Origin: Amborella trichopoda
Lineage: Eukaryota > Streptophyta > Magnoliopsida > Amborellales > Amborellaceae
Length of the DNA stretch: 64,000 bases
Direction of reading: 5' to 3'
Assembly: GCF_000471905.2 (NCBI RefSeq)
Contig: NW_006500031.1
Coordinates: 2,439,247 to 2,503,246, forward strand
The first letter of the stretch is position 1. Every line of letters starts with the position of its first letter. The translations under genes and the position numbers were made by a program. Positions 1-10,738 of the stretch are shown one piece after another. The notes under the pieces were generated by a model, which worked only from the letters and a program-made list of their open reading frames with translations, did no database searches and was not told the DNA's origin.

Positions 1-189
1 TCATTGTTACTGTTGTGTTCTGAAAAGTCTGTCCGTCTTTATTCCATAGCGCACATAATTCAGGTAACTGATGCATATGTATAACCGAATACCTTGGTGT
101 AACATATTGAGTATGACATGCACATGCTTTTCTCTTGCATGTTTTGTAGAATGATTGTTACCTAGTAAACTGTGTTCTTATGCTCTTAG

Positions 190-3100
190 GGAGTGAAAAA
201 GGTATATCTGAAAGAAAAGCTTCATGGAACCTGTTGCTGGGCATCAACGTTTTGTTCCAATTCAATTGTGGGCCTAATGCTTCTTTTTACAAGTGGCAAA
301 ATGGAGATAAGGTGAGAGAATATGGCTTACCACTTGCTTTTGATGTCAAATCAAGGCATTTCACTTTTGATGTTCAATCGATGAATTTCATATAACTTAA
401 GACATCCAAAAGAAACTAGTTTCTTAAGTTATGGTTTTGAAATAGTGTGATCCGTATGCAATGTTTATTTATCCGGATTCCCATTTTTCTGTTACATATT
501 TTCTTTCCACAGCATCAGCTTGTCATGATATCAGAAAATCATGATGGTGAAACTACCTGAAGTTAGAATTAGATGTTTTCATGCACTCTATTTTGGGTCA
601 ATATAAATATCCTTTTATTTTGCTTGGTAGATAGTGTATTTGGCTCATTCTAACAGTTTCCCTCTTGCTTTTTGTACTTCAATGAAAATTGATATACATT
701 TGACGTCAAATTTCCAGTAAAGTTGTAAAATAATGATATACATTTGACATCAAATTTCCAGTGAAGTTGTAGAATAATGCTAAGATAGCTACACAAAATC
801 TAGTTTGCATGTACAAAGGTACTAGTTTTGAGTATGCTACAATATCCGTTCAAGGGACACTTTCCAAAATCTTGTACCTGTATGAAATGCCTGCCAATCA
901 ACAATGGAAACTGACTCTATCACAACAAAATTAATTTGCTTGTCTTTGGATAATGGCCGCAAAAATGAGGCTGTGAAAAAGTACACGTGCATGCACACAC
1001 ACACACACACACATGACCAGAGATACTTCCGTATGTTTCATCAACCATGGTTAATTTCCATAGACTATCTAGACCCTTCTATACTTTTTGAGCTCATTCT
1101 GCATCATTAACAATTTTCATGATTTTAGACATGTTTGTGTTCACAACCATCTTAATTTTCATTTTCTCAAAAATTACAGATCCCTCCCAGACTTATCCCT
1201 CCAAAAAATGACTTCAATAAGAGGTTTTCCATTTTGTGATTCAAGAAGAAAATCAAATGCCAAAAGTTCATTATGCTCTTCATCTGAAGGTGAAGTTGTT
1301 CTGGTGAGTTGGTGAAGTATTGACTTTATATGGAAGTATAGCAAAGTGCATTCTTATTTCTTATTCCTGCAGTAAATTATCTGTTCCTTTCTATGACAGG
1401 TGAATGGAGATCAAGAAATTTTCTTCTTTTCAGTTTTGCCCAAAACACATGCATATAGGTGCGTTCATTTAGACTAACTTAGTTTATCTATTTTGTCATG
1501 TCTATTTTTTTTAACTTCTTTGTAGCAGGAATTCCTGGAAAACTGGACTGCCCTTGTGGTTTTGGTAGCTCTTCAGAAAAGCAGTTTTGTCCTTGTAGAA
1601 TAGTTCCTAAAGTGGATATCTCCTGAGTTTACATATTTAAGAGTTATTTCTCTTTGTTGTCTTATAACATTACTCTTTGCAGAGAAATACTTAATGTTTA
1701 TTCATCTCGACTGCAACACTCTTAACACATGCTGCAAATTTGTATTGTCCACTTTTTCAGTCTTTTAGGGTCATTCAATGAAGTATACAAGAAAAATTTC
1801 AGCCCTCCTCAGGAGCACATCTTTGTCAACATCCCTCAGAAAGAAAAGAAGAAGGTAATCATCAAATTCCTGAAATTGCTGGTACAAATCTGAGGATGTT
1901 CACATTGTGACTTAAAACTTAATTTGAATCCAGGGTCTGGTTAACTCAATTATTCAAGAGATTAAAGGCAGTAAGGCAAGGAAATCTCAAGACTCTGAAG
2001 ATATAGAAGCCTTGGTGAGTTGTGAACAACAAGATCTTGCTGTTATTTTCTCAACATGTAACTTCCCTCCAGTTTCGGGGGATGGAGAGAGATTAGCTGC
2101 TAATGGAGATTATGGTGACTTAGACATAGGTATTCTGCTTTCTTACATATTTGTTGCTTGAACTGTATTGTGACACTTTTTGGATAATTGTTTTGGTTAG
2201 TCTTTTACGGGTTGGTTATGTCTTGTAAAGATGACATAGAAATTGAAGATCATGATGAGAACACTCTCAGTCAAAATGATTCAACATCAAATAAGCACAA
2301 GTTGAGCAGCAAATTTCATGCCATTAAAGGTTTGTACTTGCAACGAGATACTTAACTCTGTGCTATATTTAGTGAGCTTGTTATGTGATATCTCTCATCT
2401 ACTGTTGGATAAGAGCATTGGGTAAGAGCGCTCCTAAAAATTTTTAATCAACTGACATTTTGGTGTATGGGTAAGCCTCTAGATCTCTTAAAGCCAAAAG
2501 AAACTCTTCCTATTTTCATAAAAAATATGTATACATAGTAGCTTTAAGGGACCTGCAAATTAATTAGTGGATGTTTCATTTGAGTTAAATGCTGATTATG
2601 GACAGGCAATATGACACCTTATGCCCTCATCTATATATTGAGCACCTATTTCATTTTTCTCTGACTCCCTCACAATGGGTCTGGGTCTCTTATGCCACCA
2701 CCTCCTTTGAATTGTTGTCTCATGCATGTATTTAAATAGGATCGATCCTTGAGAGAAAGGAAATTGACTTAGATCCATTTATTGTTCAATATATCATTGT
2801 CCTATCTGAAACACATATGTGTGGACCTGAAACCAAGTGTTCTTGGGGTAACAAATAATCTTTATTTTCTTAAACTATATTAGAAACTTTGTGGTTGAGC
2901 TCCTCTGGTTACAAGATTGACCAATGTCTACCAATTTCAAATCCCATTTATCGTTGAATCATTACACTACTGTCCTGACTGAAATACATATCTATGCAAC
3001 TGAAACCAAGGTTCTCTAGGTGAGAAAAATATTTTTATAACTAATGTCTACAAATTCCAAATCCCATTTATCATTGAATCATTACACTACTGTCTTGTCC

Positions 3101-4531
3101 GAAATACATATGTATGCACCTGAAACCAAGGTTCTCTCGGTGAGAAATATTTTTATTTATTGGTGTGTGAAATTCATATGATATAATTTATAGTTGAGCT
3201 CATCACAAATGAAGGGCCAGTTTGGATGGATCACTTATTTAAGATATTGTTGTTTCCCTGTCCTGCTTGCCTGAAATAATATCTCAAAAAAGTATTCGTT
3301 TAGCCCCGGTAACGTGAAAAAGGCCTGCCTACTTGGGAACAAAAGAAATGGAGAGAATCTATTTTTCCCTTACGTCAAAGTGATTCTAACGATCAATAAA
3401 ATATAGGAGCATCCCAACTGAGCCTTACTTGTATGTATTTAAAAATAGAAACTGTTTATACATAGTGATTGTTATTTAGCAGAACAACTCTCCTTAAATG
3501 TCCTATTAGCCCAATGTTAATGGTGTCATATTAGGTAAACTGAAACCAAAGAAGACAAAGGATGCAAACCAGGTTCCTAAGGAGGAGCACGAGGAAAGTA
3601 AGCCCCTTGGAACTGTGGACCAGATAAAGAAGAGATATGGATACGCTGTTTCAAATGTGAGTATATACCAATTCAGCGGATCTCTCCCTTTCTTTCTTTT
3701 TTTAATCGAAGGTAAATTATCCAATGTCATATAATAATTCCATTGATTCAGATCTTCAAGCACATTAACATGCACTACGAAGTAACCAAAACTGTTATCT
3801 TAAATCACATTTATAAAAACAAAAGGCACAAAACACCTTTATAGGTTCCCCATTAATCAGTTCATGTGAATGTGTTGTGCAGGATTCAAATGCTCCCAAA
3901 CTTGCACAAAGCAAGCTTGTAGAGAATTTGCAAAAAGTACAGGTATGCTATTAATTTCCTAATTGAGCAATATATTTTGTTTTTCTCCACTTTCCTAGCT
4001 ATTAGACATTGTCAACCAGTATTCTTGTTTCTATGGCGCACATATACTAAGCCTTGAGCCAAGGAAGAATACACCATACCCCACTGGCATGTGGTTTATG
4101 ATCACCTGCTGTCCATTTCCGATGATGAACGGTGGATCTTTGGTCATAGTTCCTAATGAGAAATGACAGGGAATGGTTGATCTACACCATATGTCATCAA
4201 GAATGAACAGTGGATTCCCTGTTGTATACAATATAACAACAGAAAAGAGTTTTTTTGAAGTTCCCAAAGCTAGAATTATCATACATTGTTACCAGATGAA
4301 AGTGAATCTGCTGAGAATAGTGGCCCTATGTCATTTTCTCACTGTCCTCTTTAAGGTTCTACTCTTGATGGCTTAGTTGGACATTAGCTTTTTGTTAGTC
4401 TGATGTATTTGTTTGAATTATGGAAGGGAATCAACACACGAACGGCTGAGATGCAAAATGATGCTCGATCTTTCTCAGCTATGGCAAATCAGGTGCTAAA
4501 GATAGCAGAGTATGGAAGAAGGAGCTCATGA
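190..4531 (+). CDS. Tomosyn-like protein (Lgl/STXBP5 family), C-terminal 326 residues, partial at left edge
   Basis: Nine exons join in one frame with GT-AG introns: 190-311, 1180-1303, 1400-1458, 1761-1854, 1934-2129, 2231-2329, 3535-3656, 3883-3942, 4427-4531 (981 bp, TGA at 4529-4531). The first exons read like the late beta-propeller part of plant WD40 tomosyns (GLMLLFTSGKMEIR, then SLPDLSLQKMTSIRGF). An acidic linker follows, then GTVDQIKKRYGY. The last two exons encode an R-SNARE-like motif (LVENLQKVQGINTRTAEMQ and on to ARSFSAMANQVLKIAE). In this family the WD40 part binds exocytic partners and the terminal SNARE motif pairs with Q-SNAREs to restrain membrane fusion; that role is inferred here. 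GTGAGT at 2014 looks like a donor, but the frame stays open through it to 2129. Earlier exons lie outside the window. The last acceptor (TGGAAG) has a poor pyrimidine tract. Confidence 0.9.
690..778 (+). repeat. Two-copy tandem repeat of about 43 bp in a tomosyn intron
   Basis: The phrase GATATACATTTGACRTCAAA followed by TTTCCAGTRAAGTTGTARAA occurs twice in a row in intron 1. The first copy contains the perfect palindrome TTTGACGTCAAA, with a TGACGTCA core that resembles a bZIP site; the second copy has one base changed there. Confidence 0.75.
2780..3165 (+). repeat. Tandem repeat of about 122 bp in the long tomosyn intron
   Basis: Two good copies (about 2924-3045 and 3046-3165) share 'CAAATCCCATTTATCRTTG' and 'CTGAAACCAAGGTTCTCT'. 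A third, partial and more diverged copy lies at about 2780-2860. All are inside the 2330-3534 intron. Confidence 0.75.
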
Positions 4532-4689
4532 GCCTTTTGGCACTCTTGTGCAGTGTATATATATTTTGTGGTGGAATATAGCTCTAAGTGTGATGGGAAT
4601 GTGTATAGTAAATTGCTATTTTTTATCATTCATGAGTATAGAATCTATGTGACTAAAATTTGAAATGTGTTCGTGTTTGTTTTCAGAAA

Positions 4690-4695
4690 AATAAA
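4690..4695 (+). terminator. Candidate poly(A) signal of the tomosyn-like gene
   Basis: AATAAA lies 159 bp past the stop codon, in AT-rich sequence. The position suits a plant near-upstream element. It is only a motif match; the real cleavage site cannot be read from DNA. Confidence 0.4.
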
Positions 4696-4964
4696 TCAAT
4701 TTATCACTGAATGGAAATCTTTTGTGGTATTTATTTGTGACATTTTATGAATGAATAATGACTATTTAATTTGTGATCTTTCATATATCCCGATCATTTA
4801 GTTTCTCATTACTGCAAATCTAGGTTCGAAATATAGTATAAATATCCATAGTGCAGAGGGGCCGATATTTAGATACAATTGTATCAGCCGATTTATGGAC
4901 ATAAACTTGAAAAAATAAAATGGGTGTGCTATTTTTTATTTATTATTGAATTATGAGTTAAAGA

Positions 4965-5118
4965 AATGAATCTCTGAATGACCACAGCTAAAAAGTCTAT
5001 CATATCCTTTATAAATGCTTTTCGTTTTCTTTTAGAAAAAATATTTCTTCATCCATTCTGAATCCACTTTTTTCAAGATATGATAGACTTTCTAGCTGTG
5101 GTCATTCAGTGATTCATT
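4965..5118. repeat. Near-perfect inverted repeat: 42-bp arms, 70-bp spacer
   Basis: Arms 4965-5006 and 5077-5118 are reverse complements with only two mismatches in 42 bp. The transcript would fold into a long stem. It may be a small fold-back transposon or a hairpin RNA precursor; it starts about 430 bp after the tomosyn stop codon. No target-site duplication is clear. Confidence 0.8.
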
Positions 5119-5338
5119 TTCTAAAGGAAAAATAGCAATTATTGTTATATTCAATTTGAAAAAAAAAATAATTGCGGGTGACGGGGTAGTGAGCAATCTA
5201 ATTTGTGCAGCACCACATAAACGATCACTTGCCTCACTTGCCTAGAAATAAGGGGCAAAAAGTCATAATAAGCCCTGCTTTAATGTTAGAATTGTAGACC
5301 TTCAGCCTTAGAATAGGCTAACTTCGGACTTCGGCCTT

Positions 5339-5450
5339 CCAAACCTTTGTTTTTTTTTTTTTCCTTTTTTCTTATCCTTTTTTTTCCTTTTTTTTGCCTT
5401 TTTTTCTCTTTTTTTTTTAATCTCTAACTTCTCTCTCTGGAGGGGGTGTC
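5339..5450 (+). repeat. Polypyrimidine tract
   Basis: About 110 bases of almost pure T with scattered C, ending in TCTCTAACTTCTCTCTC. It is a simple-sequence tract; triplex formation is possible but not shown. Confidence 0.8.
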
Positions 5451-5626
5451 CACTCTTCTTCGTTATATCTCATCGTGAATCTATACCCCACTTCGTGAAG
5501 CAAAACTTCTATTACTGTTCTATATGAATACCAGTTGTTTGCAAAACTGCAAAAAAAAATTGAATATGGTTTCCAAAGGTTGAATATGGGTTTCCAGTTT
5601 AACTATTGACGTTTGTCTATTGGGTT

Positions 5627-5980
5627 ATTTTTTGTATAGGGCTGAGGCCATAAACAATCAAACTAAGGCACACTTTCAAAGAGTATTGAAACATGTTTTT
5701 CCAGTACTATGAATATTTATGATGATGGCCTAACAATTGATTTTTATATTTAATTATAAAATTTTAAAGCGTCAAAAATAATGTAGATCGAACAGATTTA
5801 GAAACACTTAGAAATCTTGAAAATTGATGGTCCAAACACTGCATTACAAGATGCACTATTTTCAATACTTTAAATCTATGTTTTTCATATCCATTCATCT
5901 TGAAGTTGAAATGATCGATTTGAAAAATTTTGGGCATGAAAACAACTTCCTATATAAACTTTATCCCTCTCTAGGTAGTT
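5627..5980 (+). mobile_element. Degenerate MITE, subfamily B (GAGCC-type ends)
   Basis: It reads in the same order as the better copies: GGGCTGAGGCCATAAACAATC, then ATGATGGCCTAACAATTG, GTGTAGATCRA-like text, GATGGTCCAAACACTGCATT, CATCTTGAAGTTGAAATGAT, then CTATATAAACTTTATCCC. The terminal palindromes are decayed. Confidence 0.65.
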
Positions 5981-6235
5981 GAATGTGGGTTCTGCAGAAT
6001 GGTTGAAAGTACTCCACGGTATTTTATTTTTTCTTTTCTTTTTTTCTTCTTTTCAGTATGTTGGTGCTAGTTGAACACAGGTTTTTTGTGAATAAGATTT
6101 TTGGTGTTTTTCTTTGGTATGATAGTGCTAGTTGAGTACAGTGTTGTTGGTGTCTTGGGATTTTGGTGTCTTGTCAAATGTTTCACAACTACAAAATCCT
6201 AGCGCGCAAAGATACAAGCTTGAGAAGCTGAAAGG

Positions 6236-6445
6236 CATAGTCTTTCTATAAGCCCAATAAGCAGAAAAAAATTCATTTCCTCTAATGGCTACAAAATTCT
6301 TTTTGAAGTCTAATAAACAGAAAAATATTTATTTTCTCCAATGTCTTAAAAACTCTTTATTGAAATGATAAAATAGTCTTTCAATAAGCCTAATAAGCCG
6401 AAAAACATTTATTTCTTCCAATGTTTTACAAACTTTTTATTAAAT
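6236..6445 (+). repeat. Degenerate tandem repeat of about 65 bp, three copies
   Basis: Each unit contains AAGYCYAATAARCAGAAAAA-like text followed by TTTATTTCYTCCAATG and an ACAAAnTCTTTTT-like end. No coding sense is seen. Confidence 0.55.
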
Positions 6446-6778
6446 AAATGTTATTCTCATTTCTACAATACTTAAAATAAAATTCATCTTCTCACAAATA
6501 GGTAAGAATTGTTATTCTCACCGCTACAATATATAAAATAAAACTCATTTTCTCTAAAAACTTGGATTGACAAAAGTTATTTGAAAATCACCTTAATCTA
6601 AAAAATACATAAACTAAAATATATACTCAAAAAACTTGGATGGAAGAAAGTTATTTGAAAATTACTCTAATCAGAAAATCAAAAATTTTGGATTCAAAAA
6701 AGTTATTTGAAAATCAAATTAACCTGAAATTTTCAAAACAGTGAAGTTGAATCTGAAGTTTTCAAAACATTGTCTAAA

Positions 6779-6878
6779 AAACCGGGAACATACCTCATGT
6801 AACATACCTAGTTTGGAAGACTGGTAACGTAAACCGGGAACATACCTCTGGTAACATACCTGGAAGACTGGTAACGTT
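6779..6878 (+). repeat. Two-copy tandem repeat of about 50 bp
   Basis: The phrase 'AACCGGGAACATACCTC' followed by 'GGAAGACTGGTAACGT' occurs twice; the copies differ by a small insertion. The flanks (5980-7600) are AT-rich, and I see no gene in them. Confidence 0.75.
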
Positions 6879-7608
6879 TAAAATAGTGATTGAAAAGTAC
6901 CCCTTATAATTTCTGAATCATTAAACTCCCCAATATATTTACTTCCCTCAATCATAAATCCCAAAATAATTAGTTTTTTCTATAGAAGAAAAATAATACT
7001 CTAAGCCCAATTTTTGGAATAACAGTAGTAAGTTAATATGGAACTCCAATATCAAATGAATTAATTAGTTCTCTCCAATTTAAAAAAAAAATTAGTAACA
7101 CATCTTTTCCATAAATCAACCCAATAAGTAATCAGTTTCCTCCAATATTAAAAAAAAAAAAAAACTAAAAAAATTTACTTTAGAAGTAATAATTTACTCC
7201 AATATCTCACAACAATAGAAATAATATTTTACTCCAATATCTCCAATAAAACCAGAAGTAATAGTTTTCTAGAATCTCTCAATAAGTAATAATTTACTAC
7301 AATGTCTCAAAAGTAACACCATTATTCATTCACAAGATGAAGATGAAGAGTACGATTAACGCTACTTAAATAAAAATCACGCATCTCAAACGATTGATAG
7401 CGTGACACAAGTCATGTCGCATAGATGACTTTGCCGCAAATCATGAATGGGTTACGGTGCATCAAGGTGGAATACAACTTGAAAAGTATCGAGTGAGACT
7501 ATTTATGTTTAGTATAAGGTGGTTTCAATTAATCTTGATCTTTAGATGTAAAATTTGATGGCTGTATTTAATGGGATTGTATGCAATAAAAATATTTATT
7601 TTTTGTAT

Positions 7609-7802
7609 AGAGAGGTCACAATTACTTACAACCATCCGATGTGAAATCTGATTACTTAAGTGTCTCATAAAGTTCGATAAAAAAAAAATTTAACTTTGAA
7701 CTTGATCAATGAAATAAATGCAGCCGCCCGATTTGACATTCAATGGTCAAGATTAATTGTGATCACCATCGGAGGGTTATAAGTAAGTGTCACTCTATGT
7801 GC
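7609..7802. repeat. Dispersed repeat family D, copy 1
   Basis: It starts with AGGTCACAATTACTTACAAC and CATCCGATGTGAAATC and ends with an inverted-like CACCATCGGAGGGTTATAAG. The same text recurs at 25375-25560 and 46366-46500. It is probably a short non-autonomous element or a solo terminal repeat; the class is not determined. Confidence 0.6.
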
Positions 7803-7868
7803 TAAAAGTAAATGGTTTTCAATGTATACAATCCCTAAATACAATTACAAGACTAGCATATAAAATAA

Positions 7869-8258
7869 GGGTGTGGTTTCTATAAAGTTGCAATCTTAAA
7901 CAATCCAATTAAGACGTACCTCCAAATTTTGTCATAACATGTAATTTTGTTGTAAAAAATTCTTAGGATTATCTTAAAATCTATTTTCATATCTAATTAG
8001 AAAATTTTAAACTCCAAAAATAGTTAAAATCAAGTACATCTATAAACATATGAAAATCTTGAATGGACGGTTTAGATAATGTGTTGCAAGATGCACTATT
8101 TATGGGACTCAAAAACTTTTTTTTTTTAATATTCATACGTCTCGATGTCGAGATGATCAATCAGAAGGCTTTTCAACACTAAAACAACTTTTCCAATAGA
8201 TTTTTGAGGTGCATCTAATTCTATATTTTAAGGTTGCTACCTCATATAAACTTTTCCC
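7869..8258 (+). mobile_element. MITE, subfamily A (AAGGTTGCAACCTT ends), array member 1
   Basis: It starts GGGTGTGGTTTCTATAAAG and ends TTGCTACCTCATATAAAC then CTTTTCCCC. The interior carries AACAATCCAATTAAG, TGGACGGTTTAGATAATG, ATCTCGATGTCGAGATGATC and GGTGCATCTAATTC. No open reading frame is present, so it must rely on enzymes supplied in trans. Confidence 0.85.
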
Positions 8259-8270
8259 CTATAAATAAAA

Positions 8271-8620
8271 AGGTGCAGTTTGTATAGAGCCGAGGCTCTA
8301 AACAATCAATATGGAAATCTTTGTGATAGCCTTGCAATATATTTTCATCTCTAACTATAAAATTTCAAGCTTAAAAAATGGTGTAGATGGAGCTGATCTA
8401 TGAAAACTTGAAAATCTTGAAAATTGACAGTCTAAAAATGCATTACAACATGCGCTATTTCCAAAACTTGAAATCCGTTTTTTTTCTCATGTCCATGCAT
8501 TGTGGTGTCGAGATGATCAATTTGAGGATATTTGGGCATCAAAAGAACCTCTTCTAGTGAAATTTTTGAGGTGCACTATAATTTGATTGTTTAGAGCCTC
8601 GCACTTATATAAACTTTTTA
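8271..8620 (+). mobile_element. MITE, subfamily B, array member 2
   Basis: It opens GGTGCAGTTTGTATAGAG with the palindrome GAGCCGAGGCTC and ends TTTAGAGCCTCGCACTTATA. Compared with sister copies it lacks about 45 bp after AACAATCAA. It abuts member 1 across an ATAAATAAAA junction. Confidence 0.8.
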
Positions 8621-8632
8621 TTAAATAAAATA

Positions 8633-9060
8633 GGGTGCAGTTTGTATAGAGATGGGGCTTTAAAAAGTCAAAGTTTGTATAGAGCTAGGGCTTTAAACAG
8701 TCAAAGTAAAGCGCACCTTCAAATAGTGTTGAGAAATGTGGTTTCAATACTGGAAATCTTTGTGATAGCCGTAAAATATAGTTTCATCCTTAGTTATAAA
8801 ATTTAAACCTTTAAAAATAGTGTAGATCAAGCATGTCTATGAAAACTTGAAATTTTTGAAAATTGACAGTCAAAAAATACGTTACAAGATGCACCATTTC
8901 CAAAACTTAAAATTCATTTTTTTTCTCATGTCCATGGATCTTTATGTTGAGATAATCAAATTGACGATATTTGGGCATCAAAATAACATCTTCTAGTGAA
9001 ATTTTTAAGTTGGGCTATAATTTGATTGTTTAGAGCCTCAATTGCATATAAACTTTTTCC
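8633..9060 (+). mobile_element. MITE, subfamily B, array member 3
   Basis: It opens GGGTGCAGTTTGTATAGAG and closes TTTAGAGCCTCAATTGCATA then AAACTTTTTCC. The first 35 bp are duplicated within the element. Both flanks are AATAAAATA, an exact 9-bp target duplication. Confidence 0.85.
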
Positions 9061-9069
9061 AATAAAATA

Positions 9070-9423
9070 AGGGCAAGGTTTGCAAGATGCCTACCTTATT
9101 CTATACAAGTAAGACACCTCTAAATTTTGCCAAAAGATGCAATGGAAAATTTATGGTGGATTGAAAATCCATGTTTAATTGTAATTATGAAATTTCAAAT
9201 TCCAAAAACAATGCAGATAAAGCGAATCTACAAATACTTGAAAATATTAAAAACAGATGGTCCACATAACTTGCTACAAGATACACTATTTTTAGGATTT
9301 AAATTTTTTTTTTTGGTTGAGATGATTAATTAGAAGGTTTTCCGAGTTGAGAACACTCTTTCCTACAGGGCCTCGAGGTGCATGTTATAGTGCAAGGTTG
9401 CAACTTTATAAAAACTCTTTCTA
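9070..9423 (+). mobile_element. MITE, mixed A/B type, array member 4
   Basis: It opens GGGCAAGGTTTGCAAGATG and ends GCAAGGTTGCAACTTTATAA. The flanks are ATAAAATAA on both sides. The interior matches the family (CTACAAGATACACTATTTTT, GTTGAGATGATTAATTAGA). Confidence 0.75.
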
Positions 9424-9432
9424 TAAAATAAG

Positions 9433-9828
9433 GGAAAAGTTTGTATGGAGCTGAGGGTCTATGCAATCAAATTTGAGCCTACCCCAAAATTTTCAGAAGA
9501 GGTTGTTTGGATGCTCAAATATTTTTAAATTTATCATCTCGACATCAAGATGCATAGACAAGAGAAAAAAAAAGATTGCAATTTTTTAAAATAGTACATT
9601 TTGTAATACATTTTTGAACCATCAATTTTCAAGATTTTCAAGTTTTCATAGATATGTCGATCTACACTATTTTTGAAGCTTTAAACTTTACCAAAAAATA
9701 TAAAAATATAAAAATATATTTTAAGGCTATCACAAAGATTTCCAATATTGAAACCACATTTCTCAACACTATTTGAAGGTAGGCTCTAATTTGATTGTTT
9801 AGAGCCTAGGCTCTATACAAACCGTACC
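9433..9828 (-). mobile_element. MITE, subfamily B, array member 5, inverted
   Basis: It reads in the opposite direction: GGGAAAAGTTTGTATGGAG at the left and TTTAGAGCCTAGGCTCTATA with ACAAACCGTACCC at the right. The perfect palindrome GAGCCTAGGCTC is intact at the right end. Both flanks are exactly ATAAAATAA. Confidence 0.88.
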
Positions 9829-9918
9829 CATAAAATAAAGGCATTAAAAAATATAATAAAACTCTACATAGTAATTTCTAAGATACTAACTGATATATTC
9901 CTATTTTTTTTTATCTAT

Positions 9919-10316
9919 GGGTGTGGTCTCCATAAGGTTGCAACCTTAAACAATCAATTAAGGTGAACCTTCAAATTTTATCATAACATATAATTTTGAT
10001 GCAAAGTATTATTAGGATTATCTCAAAATCTATTTTCATATCTAATTATAAAATTTTAAAACTCCAATAATGATTAAAATCAAGTAGATCTATAAACATA
10101 TGAAAAATTTGAAAATGGACGGTCAAGATAATGCATTGTAAGATGCACTATTTCTAGGACTCAAAATTATTTTTTTAATCATAATCATACATCTCGATGT
10201 CGAGATGATCAATTAGAGGATTTTTCAACATTAAAACAACTTTTTTTCAATAAGTTTTTGAGATGCAACCATAGTTCTACATTCTAAGGTTGCACCCTTA
10301 TATAAGCTTTTTCTTT
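9919..10316 (+). mobile_element. MITE, subfamily A, array member 6
   Basis: It opens GGGTGTGGTCTCCATAAGG with the intact TTGCAACCTTAAACAATCAA and closes TAAGGTTGCACCCTTATATA. It stands about 80 bp from member 5 rather than touching it. Confidence 0.85.
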
Positions 10317-10502
10317 TGTTCTTTTCATCGAGCATCCACATTCTTGGATGAGCGTGGATGTGCGTGTGTGGCATGGAAACCCGAGATATAATGTACAGTA
10401 AAAAAAAAACATGAAAATGGGGATTTTTGTTGTCAAATAATCAAATGGAAATTGTAGGACTAGGTGAGAGTATTTGCTTTCCTTGTGTAAATAAATATTA
10501 AG

Positions 10503-10560
10503 GGCCGTTTGGATCCATGGAAGTGAATGTTAAGGGGCGTTTGGATCCGTAGAAAAAATA
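10503..10560 (+). repeat. Repeated GGGCCGTTTGGATCC motif
   Basis: AGGGCCGTTTGGATCCATGG and AGGGGCGTTTGGATCCGTAG stand about 33 bp apart. Such 'gene-desert' motifs are typical ends of plant DNA transposons. A matching right end was not found with confidence. Confidence 0.45.
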
Positions 10561-10738
10561 TTACATAGGAAAGTCAGTTTCCTTTGAAATGTATTTTAAG
10601 AAAAGTATTTCCTATGAAATAGATTTTGGCTGTTTGGATGGTACATGGATGCATAATATTTTCATGCTTTTTATTATTATTATTATTATTATTAAATATT
10701 TTTTATTATATTATTCATTATAATGTCATTTTTTCATT

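Noticed and set aside
7869-10316. CRISPR-like reading of the regular ATAAAATAA junctions
   Set aside because: The units are 350-430 bp transposons in both orientations in a plant genome; this is not a CRISPR array.
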